Positions 49,905 through 57,735 of a DNA stretch of 58,665 bases are shown here, in pieces (the stretch's first letter is position 1; every line of letters starts with the position of its first letter). This DNA comes from Acidimicrobiia bacterium. Lineage in GTDB: Bacteria; Actinomycetota; Acidimicrobiia; IMCC26256; PALSA-610. The stretch covers positions 1-58,665 of the forward strand of contig JAOSJK010000045.1 in assembly GCA_027494135.1 (NCBI GenBank), written 5' to 3'. The notes beneath the pieces are model-generated. The model saw only the letters and a list, made by a program, of their open reading frames with translations, made no database searches and had not been told where the DNA came from. The translations under genes were made by a program, and so were the position numbers.

Positions 49905-50301
49905 CTACCGATGCGGCCGCGGGCCGGGTGCCACTATCGGGCCCGGCCTGGCACGAGCATCTGATCTCGAGGCGGTCAGGCCGGGGCGGGCGAACATGAT
50001 GACGGCGACGCCGATGAGGCAGATGGTGGCGCCGAGGTAGTCGTAGCGGTCGGGTTTGAAGCCGTCCATGACGATGCCCCAGGCGAGGGAGCCGCGACGA
50101 AGATGCCGCCGTAGGCGGCGAGTATAGCCCGAAGTTGTTGTCGTCTTGAGGGTGGCGACGAAGCCAGGCGGCGAGTGCAGCGATCCCGGCGCTGACGATG
50201 CCACGCCGCGGTGCCGCGGGCGCCTTGCCAGATGAGCCACGCACCGCCAATCTCGATGACCGCGGTGATGATGAACAGGGCGACGGCCTGGGCGACACCA
50301 C
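49905..50301 (-). CDS. ynfA: YnfA/UPF0060 membrane protein (frameshifted)
   Basis: Start near GTG 50298/50301 ([20 protein letters not shown] then LIWQGARG). The next helix is [12 protein letters not shown]; then [24 protein letters not shown] sequence ([12 protein letters not shown] and [20 protein letters not shown] in two frames) and [19 protein letters not shown]. This matches the four-helix UPF0060 family closely. About 110 residues plus an Arg/Pro tail. YnfA proteins act like small-multidrug-resistance transporters. It is common in actinobacterial metal islands. Confidence 0.78.
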
Positions 50302-50363
50302 CCTGACAGGCCCGTTGGTTCCGACGATGTATGCGTGATGGTTCGTCGGTGACCGTGGCGGGC

Positions 50364-50635
50364 TCACGGCACGCGGAGACGGGTCGGCGCCGAGACCGGC
50401 ACTGGTTCGCCCCGGTATCGCACCGTCGGCGCGCCCGTGGCCCGGCGTGTCTGGCGGAGGATCCAGGCGCTGCCGATCAGAACGACGGCGATGGCCGCGG
50501 CGAGACCCAGGAAGATTCCGGCAGTGGCTGCGAGCCGGCGGTCAGTCCGAGTGCGGCGATGATCGGCGGCGCGCAACAAGCAACGCACGCTGCGGCGACG
50601 AAGCCTCCCCGACCGAAGGCTTGACGGAGGTTCAC
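50364..50635 (-). CDS. Small membrane protein with CVACC motif (frameshifted)
   Basis: Start GTG 50635 (VNLRQAFGRGGFVAAACVAC then CAPPIIAALGLTAG), in a GTGA overlap with MerR 2. After one frame change: LAATAGIFLGLAAAIAVVLI then GSAWILRQTRR, second helix, and a basic tail ending PVSAPTRLRVP. About 90 residues. The first helix carries C-x-x-C-C, suited to thiophilic-metal passage as in MerT/MerC, though it is not a clear member of either. Co-transcribed with the MerR 2 gene. Confidence 0.62.
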
Positions 50636-51382
50636 GACGCAGCCCCGATCAGCGCGCCGATCACGGGCTGTGCGTCGTCGGGGCCGACGATGTCCAGAAC
50701 GACGCCGTCGACACCAACTATGAGCGTGAAGGTGAAGAAGCGACAGCAGTCCTGCTCCGCGGCGACGAGCGTGGCGATGCCAGCGACGTCGACGTCGCCC
50801 GAAGCTGGAGCCGGGTGCCGCCGTCGATTGCTTAGCGTCCGATGGCATCGGCCACCGTCGCTCTCCATTGGGCGAGGCGGTCACCTACCTCGTGAGCAGA
50901 CAGCGGCAGGCGATCGTTGGCGCGGCTCGGTCGTCGCGCCGCACGCCGAGCGCGACAGGTTGATGGAAGGCGTCGGGCTCGTCGCCGGTGCAGCCGCACG
51001 TCTCGTCGCACGGCCCGGCCGGAGTGTGGGTGCCCAGTGCGGCGGCGACCCGCCGAAGCTCGGTCGTGAACCCTTCGAGCTCGGCGATCTTGGCCTGCGT
51101 GCCGGCGATCTTGGCGTCGACCAGGTCACGGAGGCGCCCTTGGACGGGGGCGCACTCGTCGTCACCCAACAAGGCGAGGAGTTCGGTGATCTCGTCGAGG
51201 GACAGCCCGAAGCCCTTCGCCCGTCCGATGAACGACAGCAGCCGGATGTGGCTGTCGTCATAGCAGCGGTACCCGGCCGGGGTGCGGGCAGGTCGCACCA
51301 ACCCGGACTGCTCGTAGAACCGCAGCGTCGTCGGCGGGAACCCGGTGCGTTCGGCGGCCTGGGAGATCGAATAGCCATCCAT
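50632..51382 (-). CDS. MerR-family regulator 2 with fused C-terminal Cys domain (frameshifted)
   Basis: Start ATG 51382: MDGYSISQAAERTGFPPTTL then RFYEQSGLVRPARTPAGYR. The MerR DNA-binding and coiled-coil parts are intact in one frame to ~50920, with the Cys cluster CDETCGCTG. Frames then give IACRLSAHEVGDRLAQWRAT, AIDGGTRLQL and LATLVAAEQDCCRFFTFTLI followed by VLDIVGPDDAQPVIGALIGA. The latter is the domain found alone in the protein at 52307. About 250 residues. I infer a metal sensor in which the E-Q-D-C-C domain adds a ligand site. Confidence 0.75.
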
Positions 51383-51390
51383 GTCAACCA

Positions 51391-51421
51391 CCGTAAAGGT
51401 TCGACTCGGCTCGAAGGTCAA
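51391..51421 (-). promoter_or_regulatory. MerR-type promoter upstream of MerR 2
   Basis: Minus strand TTGACC (51421-51416), 19 bases, TTACGG (51396-51391). The spacer starts TTCGAGCCGAGTCGAA, a dyad. This long spacer indicates autoregulation by a MerR protein. It ends nine bases before the MerR 2 ATG. Confidence 0.7.
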
Positions 51422-51440
51422 GTCCTGCATGAAGGTTTCT

Positions 51441-51763
51441 CAGCAGAGCTTGCCGGTGCGGCGCCGACGCAAGACGGCTCCCCCGACGACAACCGCCGCG
51501 ACAGCGAGGCCGACCAGCAGCCATGCCTCGCCGGCCAGCGCACCCGACAACGCTGCGACACCACCCAACGCGAAGCGGAACGGCGAGGCATCCGATCACG
51601 CAGGCCGCGGCCAGCAACCCGGCCTTGAGGCCCTTCCCGAGCTGTCGTGGCATCCCGGACCGGATCCTGCAGGTGCGTTGCACCCGCAGCCCGAGTCCGC
51701 ACAGGATCGGTCCACGGCGCAGGCTTCGGTCGTCTGGTCCGGCGAGGTGTTGATGGTGGTCAT
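51441..51763 (-). CDS. Cys-rich small membrane protein (frameshifted)
   Basis: Start ATG 51763 (MTTINTSPDQTTEACAVDRS then CADSGCGCNAPAGSGPGC), an N-terminus with six Cys. Shifted frames give LKAGLLAAACVIGCLA, a helix with two Cys, then a second hydrophobic helix and a basic end RRRTGKLC. About 108 residues. The layout (Cys tail, Cys-bearing transmembrane helix, terminal Cys) resembles mercury-uptake or broad thiophilic-metal transporters but no named family fits exactly. It is driven by the promoter at 51813-51843. Confidence 0.65.
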
Positions 51764-51812
51764 GAGGGGCCCTCCGTGGCGGTCGGCCACCCGGTTGGCG
51801 GCGCTGCTCGGA

Positions 51813-51843
51813 CCGTATGGTCAGCACCCGAGTCGAAGGTCAA
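51813..51843 (-). promoter_or_regulatory. MerR-type promoter of the Cys-rich membrane gene
   Basis: Minus strand TTGACC (51843-51838), 19 bases, ATACGG (51818-51813). The first spacer bases TTCGACTCGG resemble those of the 51391-51421 promoter (TTCGAGCCGAG), so the same MerR protein probably acts at both. Confidence 0.68.
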
Positions 51844-52219
51844 GCACCGATCTCACCGTCGGCGAACACGCACGCGCCACGATCACACGCACCGATCACC
51901 TTGGTGACCTCACGGCGCACGGCGCAGCTCGGCGATCTTGGCGTCGATGCGCTCGAGCACTGCTTCGAGTCGCCACCGCTCCGACGCACAGGTCGCGCCG
52001 CCCTGATCGGTGGCGTGCAACGCATCGACGACCTCGTCGAGGGTGAGCCCAAGCGCCTGCACGCCGCCGCGCGAGTCGGATCCGTTCGACGGTCGCCGAC
52101 GTGTAGGTGCGGTAGCCCGAGGGCATGCGTTCGGGCGTCGGGAGGACGCTGCGGCGTTCATAGAACCGCACCGTGTCCACGCTCACACCCGACGACTCCG
52201 CGACCTGGCCGATCTTCAT
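51840..52219 (-). CDS. MerR-family regulator 3 (frameshifted)
   Basis: Start ATG 52219: MKIGQVAESSGVSVDTVRFY then ERRSVLPTPERMPSGYRTY, a typical MerR HTH. Then GVQALGLTLDEVVDALHATD, GGATCASERW with a Cys at the usual metal-loop position, RLEAVLERIDAKIAELR, and VRREVTKVIGACDRGACVFA with two further Cys before the stop at 51840. The three-Cys pattern resembles Hg- or Pb/Cd-sensing members. About 126 residues. Divergent from the gene at 52307. Confidence 0.8.
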
Positions 52220-52234
52220 GCTCGGAACATTCTC

Positions 52235-52265
52235 TTGACTCTGGACCTAAGTCAAGACCTTACGT
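52235..52265 (+). promoter_or_regulatory. MerR-type promoter upstream of the 52307 gene
   Basis: TTGACT (52235-52240), 19 bases, TTACGT (52260-52265). The dyad TTGACT...AGTCAA (52235-52240 and 52250-52255) overlaps the -35. It lies between MerR 3 and the rightward gene, matching activation by MerR 3. Confidence 0.65.
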
Positions 52266-52306
52266 TCCTCAGGCTGGCACACAAGCCCGGCACCGAGGAG
52301 ACCACC

Positions 52307-52748
52307 ATGACCAGCCAACCCGTCCCGATCGTCTGTGACATGACCGACGCGCCCGACACCACCGAGGAACGACTCGCCGAGTACCGCCGGCTCTTCGGCA
52401 GCGATCCGATCGGCCGCGAACGGACCGAGGAAGGCATCCGGTTCCGGTTCGCCGCCCGCCCCGGACTCGCCGACAAGATCCGCGACCTCGCTGCTCGGGA
52501 GAAGGCGTGTTGCGCGCCGCTTCGACTTCGACATCCGCGAGCACGGCGAGGAGATCACCTGGGATGCCTCGGTGGTCGACGACCCGATCGCTCGCCCGAT
52601 CCTCGACGAGTACTACGCCCTCCCCGACACCCTCGACGCCTCCACCACCGAGCTCTTCGACCGCTTCGCCAAGAACGGCCTCGAGATCGTGATCAACGAC
52701 GACGGGATCATGCGCCTGGCCACCACTGCCGACCTCGGCATCGACTAG
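52307..52748 (+). CDS. Stand-alone Cys-pair sensor-like protein (one frameshift)
   Basis: Start ATG 52307 (MTSQPVPIVCDMTDAPDTTE). It continues RLAEYRRLFGSDPIGRERTE then EGIRFRFAARPG and DKIRDLAAREKACCA. After a frame change: FDFDIREHGEEITWDASVVD then DPIARPILDEYYALPDTLD, ending RLATTADLGID at 52748. About 147 residues. The E-K-A-C-C segment and flanks match the C-terminal domain of MerR 2 (E-Q-D-C-C), so the same domain occurs fused and free in one locus. It may bind a thiophilic metal ion. Confidence 0.68.
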
Positions 52749-52821
52749 CTCCTCCCCCGGCGTTCTACCGATTGTTCCTCCGAGGTCCCGACCACGGGGC
52801 CACGCCCGAAGGAGGCACACC

Positions 52822-54022
52822 ATGAAGGGATACGTCGCACAGCGCCGCGGCCGGTTCTACGCCGTCATCTACGAAGGCCGCGACTCCGTGACCGGCAAGG
52901 AACGCCGTATGTGGCACCCGGCCGGCACCGACCGGGCAAAGGCCGAGAGGCTCGCCGCGGTTGGCGGCCGCCGAAACCAAGGGTCGATGCCGGCGGTCCC
53001 CGACCTTCGGCGCGTATCTCACGAGCCAGTGGCTGCCGGCCAAGAGGTTGCAGCTCGCATCAGCACCTACCGGGCTATGAGCGCAACGTGGGCGCCACAT
53101 CCTCCCGGCGCTCGGACGGATCAGCATCCGGCGGCTGCGGTTCCAGCAGATCGAGGCGCTCTACGACGCCCTCCTGCACCCGGAGACGGGCCGTGGCCTC
53201 GCCCCGAAGACCGTCTATGAGATCCACCTCCTCATCCGCGGCGCACTCACCGACGCCCACCGCCGCGGCTCGTGACCCGCAACGTCGCCCTCGTGGCCCG
53301 AGCCCCCAAGCAGCGGACGCTGCAGCGGATCGAGGGCGTGTCACTGACCGAGGACGAACTCCGCCACCTGCTGCGCACCGCCGCGGGCACCGGTTCTTCC
53401 TCCATCTTCCGGCTGACGGCTATGACGGGGATGCGCCGCAACGAGGTCCTCGGCCTGAAGTGGTCCGACATCGACTTCTGCCCGCAAGCGGCTGAACCTC
53501 AACCGAGGACTCGTCGCGGTCGGCTACGAGGTCCACCAGACCCGTGGCAAGACCAAGACCGCCCGCCGCGCCATCGAGCTCGACGACACCACCCTCGCCG
53601 TGCTCGAAGGCTGGCGTGCCAGCCAGGCCGCCGGAGTTCGCCGCGGTCGGGATCGACCCGGGCGACGAGTGGGTGTTCACCGGCGGCGGCGGCGAGCCCA
53701 TCCATCCCCACGCCGTCTACGAAGGGTTCCGGCGGATCGTGGCCAACGCCGGCGTCCCGGCGATGCGGTTCCACGACCTGCGCCACACCCACGGGAGCCC
53801 GCTCATCGCCGAAGGCGTCCCCGTGAAGGTGGTGTCCGGAGCGGCTCGGCCACGCCCACATCGCCCACACACCTCCAGACCTACCAGCACGTCCTGCCCG
53901 GCATGCAGGCCGACGCGGCCCGCACTGCCGAGCGCCCGCCGCCCGTGCCTGGCCGCCAAGACGACCAAGCCCGGCAGGTCGTCGGTAGATCGTCGTGGGA
54001 ACGGCCGGCGGAGGCGGCCTGA
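52822..54022 (+). CDS. Tyrosine integrase of element E2 (frameshifted)
   Basis: Start ATG 52822 (MKGYVAQRRGRFYAVIYEGR) with GGAGG upstream. Shifted frames restore GYERN then RHILPALGRISIRRLRFQQI-type core-binding sequence, LAPKTVYEIHLLIRGALTDA, and the catalytic domain: TGMRRNEVLGLKWSDIDF (first Arg), MRFHDLRHTHGSPLIAEGVP (H-x-L-R-H), then LGHAHIAHTLQ and QTYQHVLPGMQADAARTAER with the catalytic Tyr. About 400 residues. It reads toward att copy 3, 64 bases away, and parallels the E1 integrase throughout. Confidence 0.86.
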
Positions 54023-54048
54023 TCCGGAGGAAACGCCTGGTAACGAGG

Positions 54049-54075
54049 AAGGCCCAGGTCGCTGACCTGGGCCTT
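54049..54075 (+). terminator. Intrinsic-type terminator after the E2 integrase
   Basis: AAGGCCCAGGTC, GCT, GACCTGGGCCTT: a perfect 12-base stem with three-base loop. One base differs from the E1 copy at 44687-44713. It lies between the integrase and att copy 3. Confidence 0.8.
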
Positions 54076-54085
54076 CACTCGCAGT

Positions 54086-54130
54086 TGGTGGCGGGGGCAG
54101 GATTTGAACCTGCGACCTTCAGGTTGATGA
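54086..54130 (-). repeat. att site copy 3: 3' fragment of a tRNA gene
   Basis: Minus strand: CTCATCAACCTGAAGGTCGC then AGGTTCAAATCC and TGCCCCCGCCACCA. The last ~38 bases equal copy 2 except C to T in AACCTGAAGG. No D arm follows, so again only a fragment; the intact tRNA should lie further right, beyond the window. It marks the E2/E3 junction. Confidence 0.82.
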
Positions 54131-54538
54131 GATTTCGGATCGGAATCTCGGCCTGTACCACTGCGTAGCAAATCGTGCCCTTGACCTGGCGTTTCGCGAG
54201 TCAGTCTACGCCGCTCGTGCCAATCCGTACACCCCCGTACCAAGCCGCACGGTAGAAGAAAGCAGTAGAAACTCGGCTCATCCCATCGCAGCCTGACGGG
54301 CCGCTCGGCGGCTCCGCGAGCACCGCGACGCCGGCCACCGCGCCATGCGCCCGATCTGCGCTGGGGATCGTCGGGTTCGAAGCTTGTCAGGCTCTGGCGA
54401 GGCGGCCTCGGCGTTCTCGTTGCGTCCGTTGTTGCCTCGTCGGTGCACACATGGACCGGTGAACTCACCGACGGCGGCGCCACCATGCTCTGACCGCAGC
54501 GGTGCCTGCGAGGCTATGGAACTTCGAGTTGACCCTCT
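54131..54538. repeat. Left end of element E3 and non-coding stretch
   Basis: Weaker similarity to the E1 and E2 left ends: CTGTACCACTGCG, and GGTAGAAGA at 54251 followed 13 bases later by CAGTAGAAAC, matching the spacing of the arm-site pair in E2. From about 54280 to 54538 I recognise no gene. Confidence 0.5.
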
Positions 54539-55388
54539 CTACCCGGTGCCCTTCAGTTCGCCATCCATCCAACACGAGAAGTCCGTGGAGTAGGTCTCGC
54601 TCGCAACGCGAGTGTGGCGGAAAGCGTCAGACCACGTCCGCCCTTTAGGAAGTGCTCGTAGAACAATCGCAGTACGAACCCCGCCGCCTCGTAGGAGTGA
54701 ACGCTCGCCGCCGGCCCGACAAAGGTCGTCCCGAGCGCATCCGAGAACGGCTCTGCGAACCCATTCGCCAGTTTCACAGCACAGCGAGATGATGTGCCTC
54801 GAAAACGACTTGCGTCCGGGCCCAAGTCCAGCGATTGCAGTTGACAGCTGTCCTGGCGAAACCCAGTTGCCGCCAAAGTTGATACCTGGATGGTTGCCAC
54901 CCGACCATGCCCGACCAGCACGGCGTACCCCCACGGTGCCCGTACACCGGTTCCAGGTCCGCCTCCGTGGACCCGAAGCGCTGCCTTCATCTCCTCGAGG
55001 GTTCGGATGTACCCACGTCTACGTCGCCTGGTGGAAGAAGCAGCGAAAGCTGGGCCTTGAGCGACGCGGCGAGTGGATTCAGCACCGGTTGTTCGGTATC
55101 CCAATCGCCGATTCGGATGATTAGGATCTTCGCGTACCGGTGGAAGCGCCTCGACGACAGCGGAATCGAGTCTTGAATCCCATGGGCATCCTTCAGGCCA
55201 GCAATATTCACGTGCCAGGTTCGCGGAACGCCGGGCACCTCGTTCTGGTTGGCGACCCGCCCCGCAAGCTTTCCCCAAACCATCGCGGCGTCTGCCGGCG
55301 CTGAGTAGTCCGGTCGCGCGCCAAGGACGTCGGCGACCGGCACCCAGACTTCATCGTCGTCCTTGTACTTGACGGACTGCACAGCCAT
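54539..55388 (-). CDS. Caspase-like (CHAT/C14-type) protease, putative CBASS effector (frameshifted)
   Basis: Start ATG 55388 (MAVQSVKYKDDDEVWVPVAD); a GTG at 55486 that abuts the DUF6602 stop would add about 33 residues after a frame change. The first beta-alpha part has RYAKILIIRIGDWDTEQPVL and LEEMKAALRVHGGG. The catalytic His is in AVLVGHGR (near 54900-54920) and the Cys in HIISLCCETG (near 54770-54800). Then GFAEPFSDALGTTFVGPAAS and YEAAGFVLRLFYEHFLKG. It ends ETYSTDFSCWMDGELKGTG at 54539. The His-Gly and Cys positions fit caspase-like hemophilin folds (C14/CHAT). About 285 residues. As the last gene of a CBASS operon it may be the death effector. Confidence 0.65.
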
Positions 55389-55486
55389 GGAAACACCATG
55401 TCATGCGGAACGCGACGCGAGGTGCCACCGATCTCGACCCGCTCCAGCGCCCGGGGCGAGTCTCCACCGGGGGCCGCGTCAAGCAC

Positions 55487-56299
55487 TCACGCCGACACCT
55501 CCGTCCCGCCATCCTCGGTGAGCGTTTCGGCGTATGCCTCGTAGTCGATCGCCCCGACGCTCCCCAGCTGTTGGAGCTTGTGGAGCAGCCGCATCGTGAA
55601 GTAGCTGAGCGAGCGGTCGGGACGCTGACGCTCAGTTCTCGAAGGCCACGACCAGCCGACGCCGTATCGCGGTCGGTATCGAAGGATCCGTCTCCGAGCG
55701 CGCAGCCGAGGTCTACCGAGCCGGCGAGTGACTGCGCTTCCAGGTGGCCGCGGAGCACGTCGTGGTACGGCGTCTTCCACTCGCTTCCCGAGGCAAGATG
55801 CCGGCAAGGATCGGCAGGTCGTCGAGGTCCTTGCGGAGGTCCTTCCTCCCGAACTGATTCGGGATGAGCGCGGACGTTCGATACAAGCGTCGGACGGATT
55901 CGGCCTTCGAGGCCGCTGCGTCCAGGTGCTCTTTGCTGAGGGTCTGCTTGACCTCGAAGACGGCGTAGACGCTCTCGGCTGGGACAGAACGTTGCATCGC
56001 CGACGACGAACAGCAGGGGTGAGTAGAAGGCGTCGTAGACGATGAGATCGATCTGCTCGCTCTGGTGTCCGCGACTGTCGACGACCTTGCCCTGTCGCGA
56101 CCCCGTAGCGGCGGGCGGCAAGAAGCCGGTGAGGAATCCGTACCAGCCGTGCTCGGTGCCGGTGCCGACGATGGTTCCGTGGTCGGTGAGCTGCCCCCAA
56201 GCCCGAGCCGAGCGGACGGCTCCTTCTCCTTGGCCGCATGCGCGCCGTGGATGTCGAACGCCTCGAGCGGCGCGGGGCGGGGGCGGTCGGCTCAGCCAT
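55487..56299 (-). CDS. DUF6602 nuclease-like protein, CBASS-associated (frameshifted)
   Basis: Start ATG 56299 (MAEPTAPAP then LEAFDIHGAHAAKEKE in a shifted frame), overlapping the TRIP13 stop as ATGGCTGA. Then WYGFLTGFLPP, GKVVDSRGHQSEQIDLIVYD (Gln-Ile-Asp) and VPAESVYAVFEVKQTLSKEH with E-V-K: together the D...ExK arrangement of PD-(D/E)XK nucleases, as in DUF6602. The C-terminus is LLHKLQQLGSVGAIDYEAYA then ETLTEDGGTEVSA. About 270 residues. NucC is the usual type III CBASS nuclease; this protein is not NucC by its motifs but could play the same role. Confidence 0.68.
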   Translation of the reverse strand: MAEPTAPAPRRSRRSTSTARMRPRRRSRPLGSGLGAAHRPRNHRRHRHRARLVRIPHRLLAARRYGVATGQGRRQSRTPERADRSHRLRRLLLTPAVRRRRCNVLSQPRASTPSSRSSRPSAKSTWTQRPRRPNPSDACIERPRSSRISSGGRTSARTSTTCRSLPASCLGKRVEDAVPRRAPRPPGSAVTRRLGRPRLRARRRILRYRPRYGVGWSWPSRTERQRPDRSLSYFTMRLLHKLQQLGSVGAIDYEAYAETLTEDGGTEVSA

Positions 56300-57222
56300 C
56301 GGTCTGGCGAGCGAATGGACGGGTTGGAACGAAAGAGGTGGCGAGCTCGACCAGCCGAGCACCCCTCGGGGGTCGTCCGTCTCCGAAGGCGTCAAGCACC
56401 GCGTCCGGAACCGAACCGCTGCCGAAGGGTCCGGGTACGTCACGCCGAACGACCGATCGCCAGTCGCCCCCAGCAGCCGAACAAGCTCGTCGATCGAGTT
56501 GGGGTCGATGCCGGCGTCGGCGAACGCGGCCATCAGGACGCTGCGGCGCTGCTCGTCATTAGGACGTTCGAACACGAAGATGTGAGCGGCGCGACGGGAC
56601 ACTGCCGGATCAATCGAGTCCGGGCGGTTCGTGCACATGATCGTCAGCACCGGCAGCCGATCGCGTCGGAACCCGTCGATTCCCTGGATCAGCGTTGACT
56701 CCGGCTCGGTCCTCGTGATGCATCTGGTCGAGTTCTCGCGACTGCGCTACCGAATCGGCTTCGTCGACGAGGAGGATCAGCGCTCGGTTCAGCTCCCCGC
56801 TGCTCGTCACGCGCCTCTCTCCGCCATGTTGCGCACTCCCCGGTCAGCGCGTTCGTGATGAGGGTCGTCATCTGGCCGACGAGTCCGCTCCCCGCGTTCA
56901 AGCTGAGCGGGTAGAGCGTCACGTCGACCTTCAGCCTCTGCGCTATCGGGTGACCGACGGTCTCGGCGACCTCGGTCTTGCCGGTGCCGACGTCGCCCGC
57001 AAGAACGATGAGTGGCACTCGTTCGCCGACGGCCCGAACCGCTGCTATGGGGCCGTCGTGATGGGTCTTGGCCCAGGTGTCGAGGCAGCGCGGGTCGAGC
57101 AGGACGGCAGCCTCGTCCACCAATCGCCGCTTCACGTGGTCGAGGCCGACGAGCGCATTGAAACGATCGCCGGAATCAGGATCGGGGAACTCCTGGACGT
57201 GGCCGAACAGTTCGGAGGTCAT
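56292..57222 (-). CDS. cap6: TRIP13-like AAA+ ATPase (Cap6) (frameshifted)
   Basis: Start ATG 57222 (MTSELFGHVQEFPDPDSGDR) in an ATGA overlap with the HORMA stop. Walker A VPLIVLAGDVGTGKTEVAET is near 56970-57030; Walker B ALILLVDEADSVAQSRELDQ near 56750-56800; sensor 1 region LTIMCTNRPDSIDPAVSRRA near 56590-56650; and FVFERPNDEQRRSVLMAAFA. It ends FVPTRPFARQTDG-like at 56292. About 310 residues, right for bacterial TRIP13. It dissociates HORMA from the CD-NTase and so restrains second-messenger synthesis. Confidence 0.85.
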
Positions 57223-57733
57223 GAGGGCCGAAACGTCCTTCAGCAGCAACCGACGTGCCGCTGCTCGAGTAGGTCCTGTCCCTGCACCCAGTACCCGTTC
57301 CCGTCCGCCGGGAGCGTGCCGGTGGAGCGGGAGAAGGGCAGCGTCGCCTCCATCCGATCGCGTTCCGATGACCCCAGGCCGAACCACTTCTGGCTGTAGG
57401 ACAGAAAGTTGAAGTAGTCGGCGTCCGCCACCTGGCTCGGGCGTAGACGCCGCCGGCGCTGTCGTCGGTGCCGCCACCGACGAGGTCTCCACCGGCAGAC
57501 ACGGAGTACTGCCAGGAGACGACACGCTCGCCGGCCAGCTTGAACCCGAACTCGTACTTTCGCGCACGTAGCCGCCCACGAGCAACTCGACCAGCTCGGC
57601 CTCGTAGTCGGGGATGCTGTCGGTGCTCGGTCGTCCGTAGAGCCGGGCGCACTGGTACAGGTCGGCGACGACTTTGGACCGAGGTACTTCGCGGCGTCCT
57701 AGTGAATGACTGCGATGCAGCGAGGGTGCTCAT
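57219..57733 (-). CDS. cap7: Bacterial HORMA-domain protein (Cap7) (frameshifted)
   Basis: Start ATG 57733 (MSTLAASQSFTR), three bases after the CD-NTase stop. Shifted frames give KVVADLYQCARLYGRPSTDS then IPDYEAELVELLVGGYVRE and KYEFGFKLAGERVVSWQYSV, a Gly-rich loop (GGDLVGGGTDDSAGGVYARA), ADADYFNFLSYSQKWFGLGS then ERDRMEATLPFSRSTGTLPA, and DGNGYWVQGQDLL with an ending TFRPS. This matches bacterial HORMA1 proteins. About 171 residues. HORMA senses a peptide ligand and activates the CD-NTase. Confidence 0.82.
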
Positions 57734-57735
57734 CC

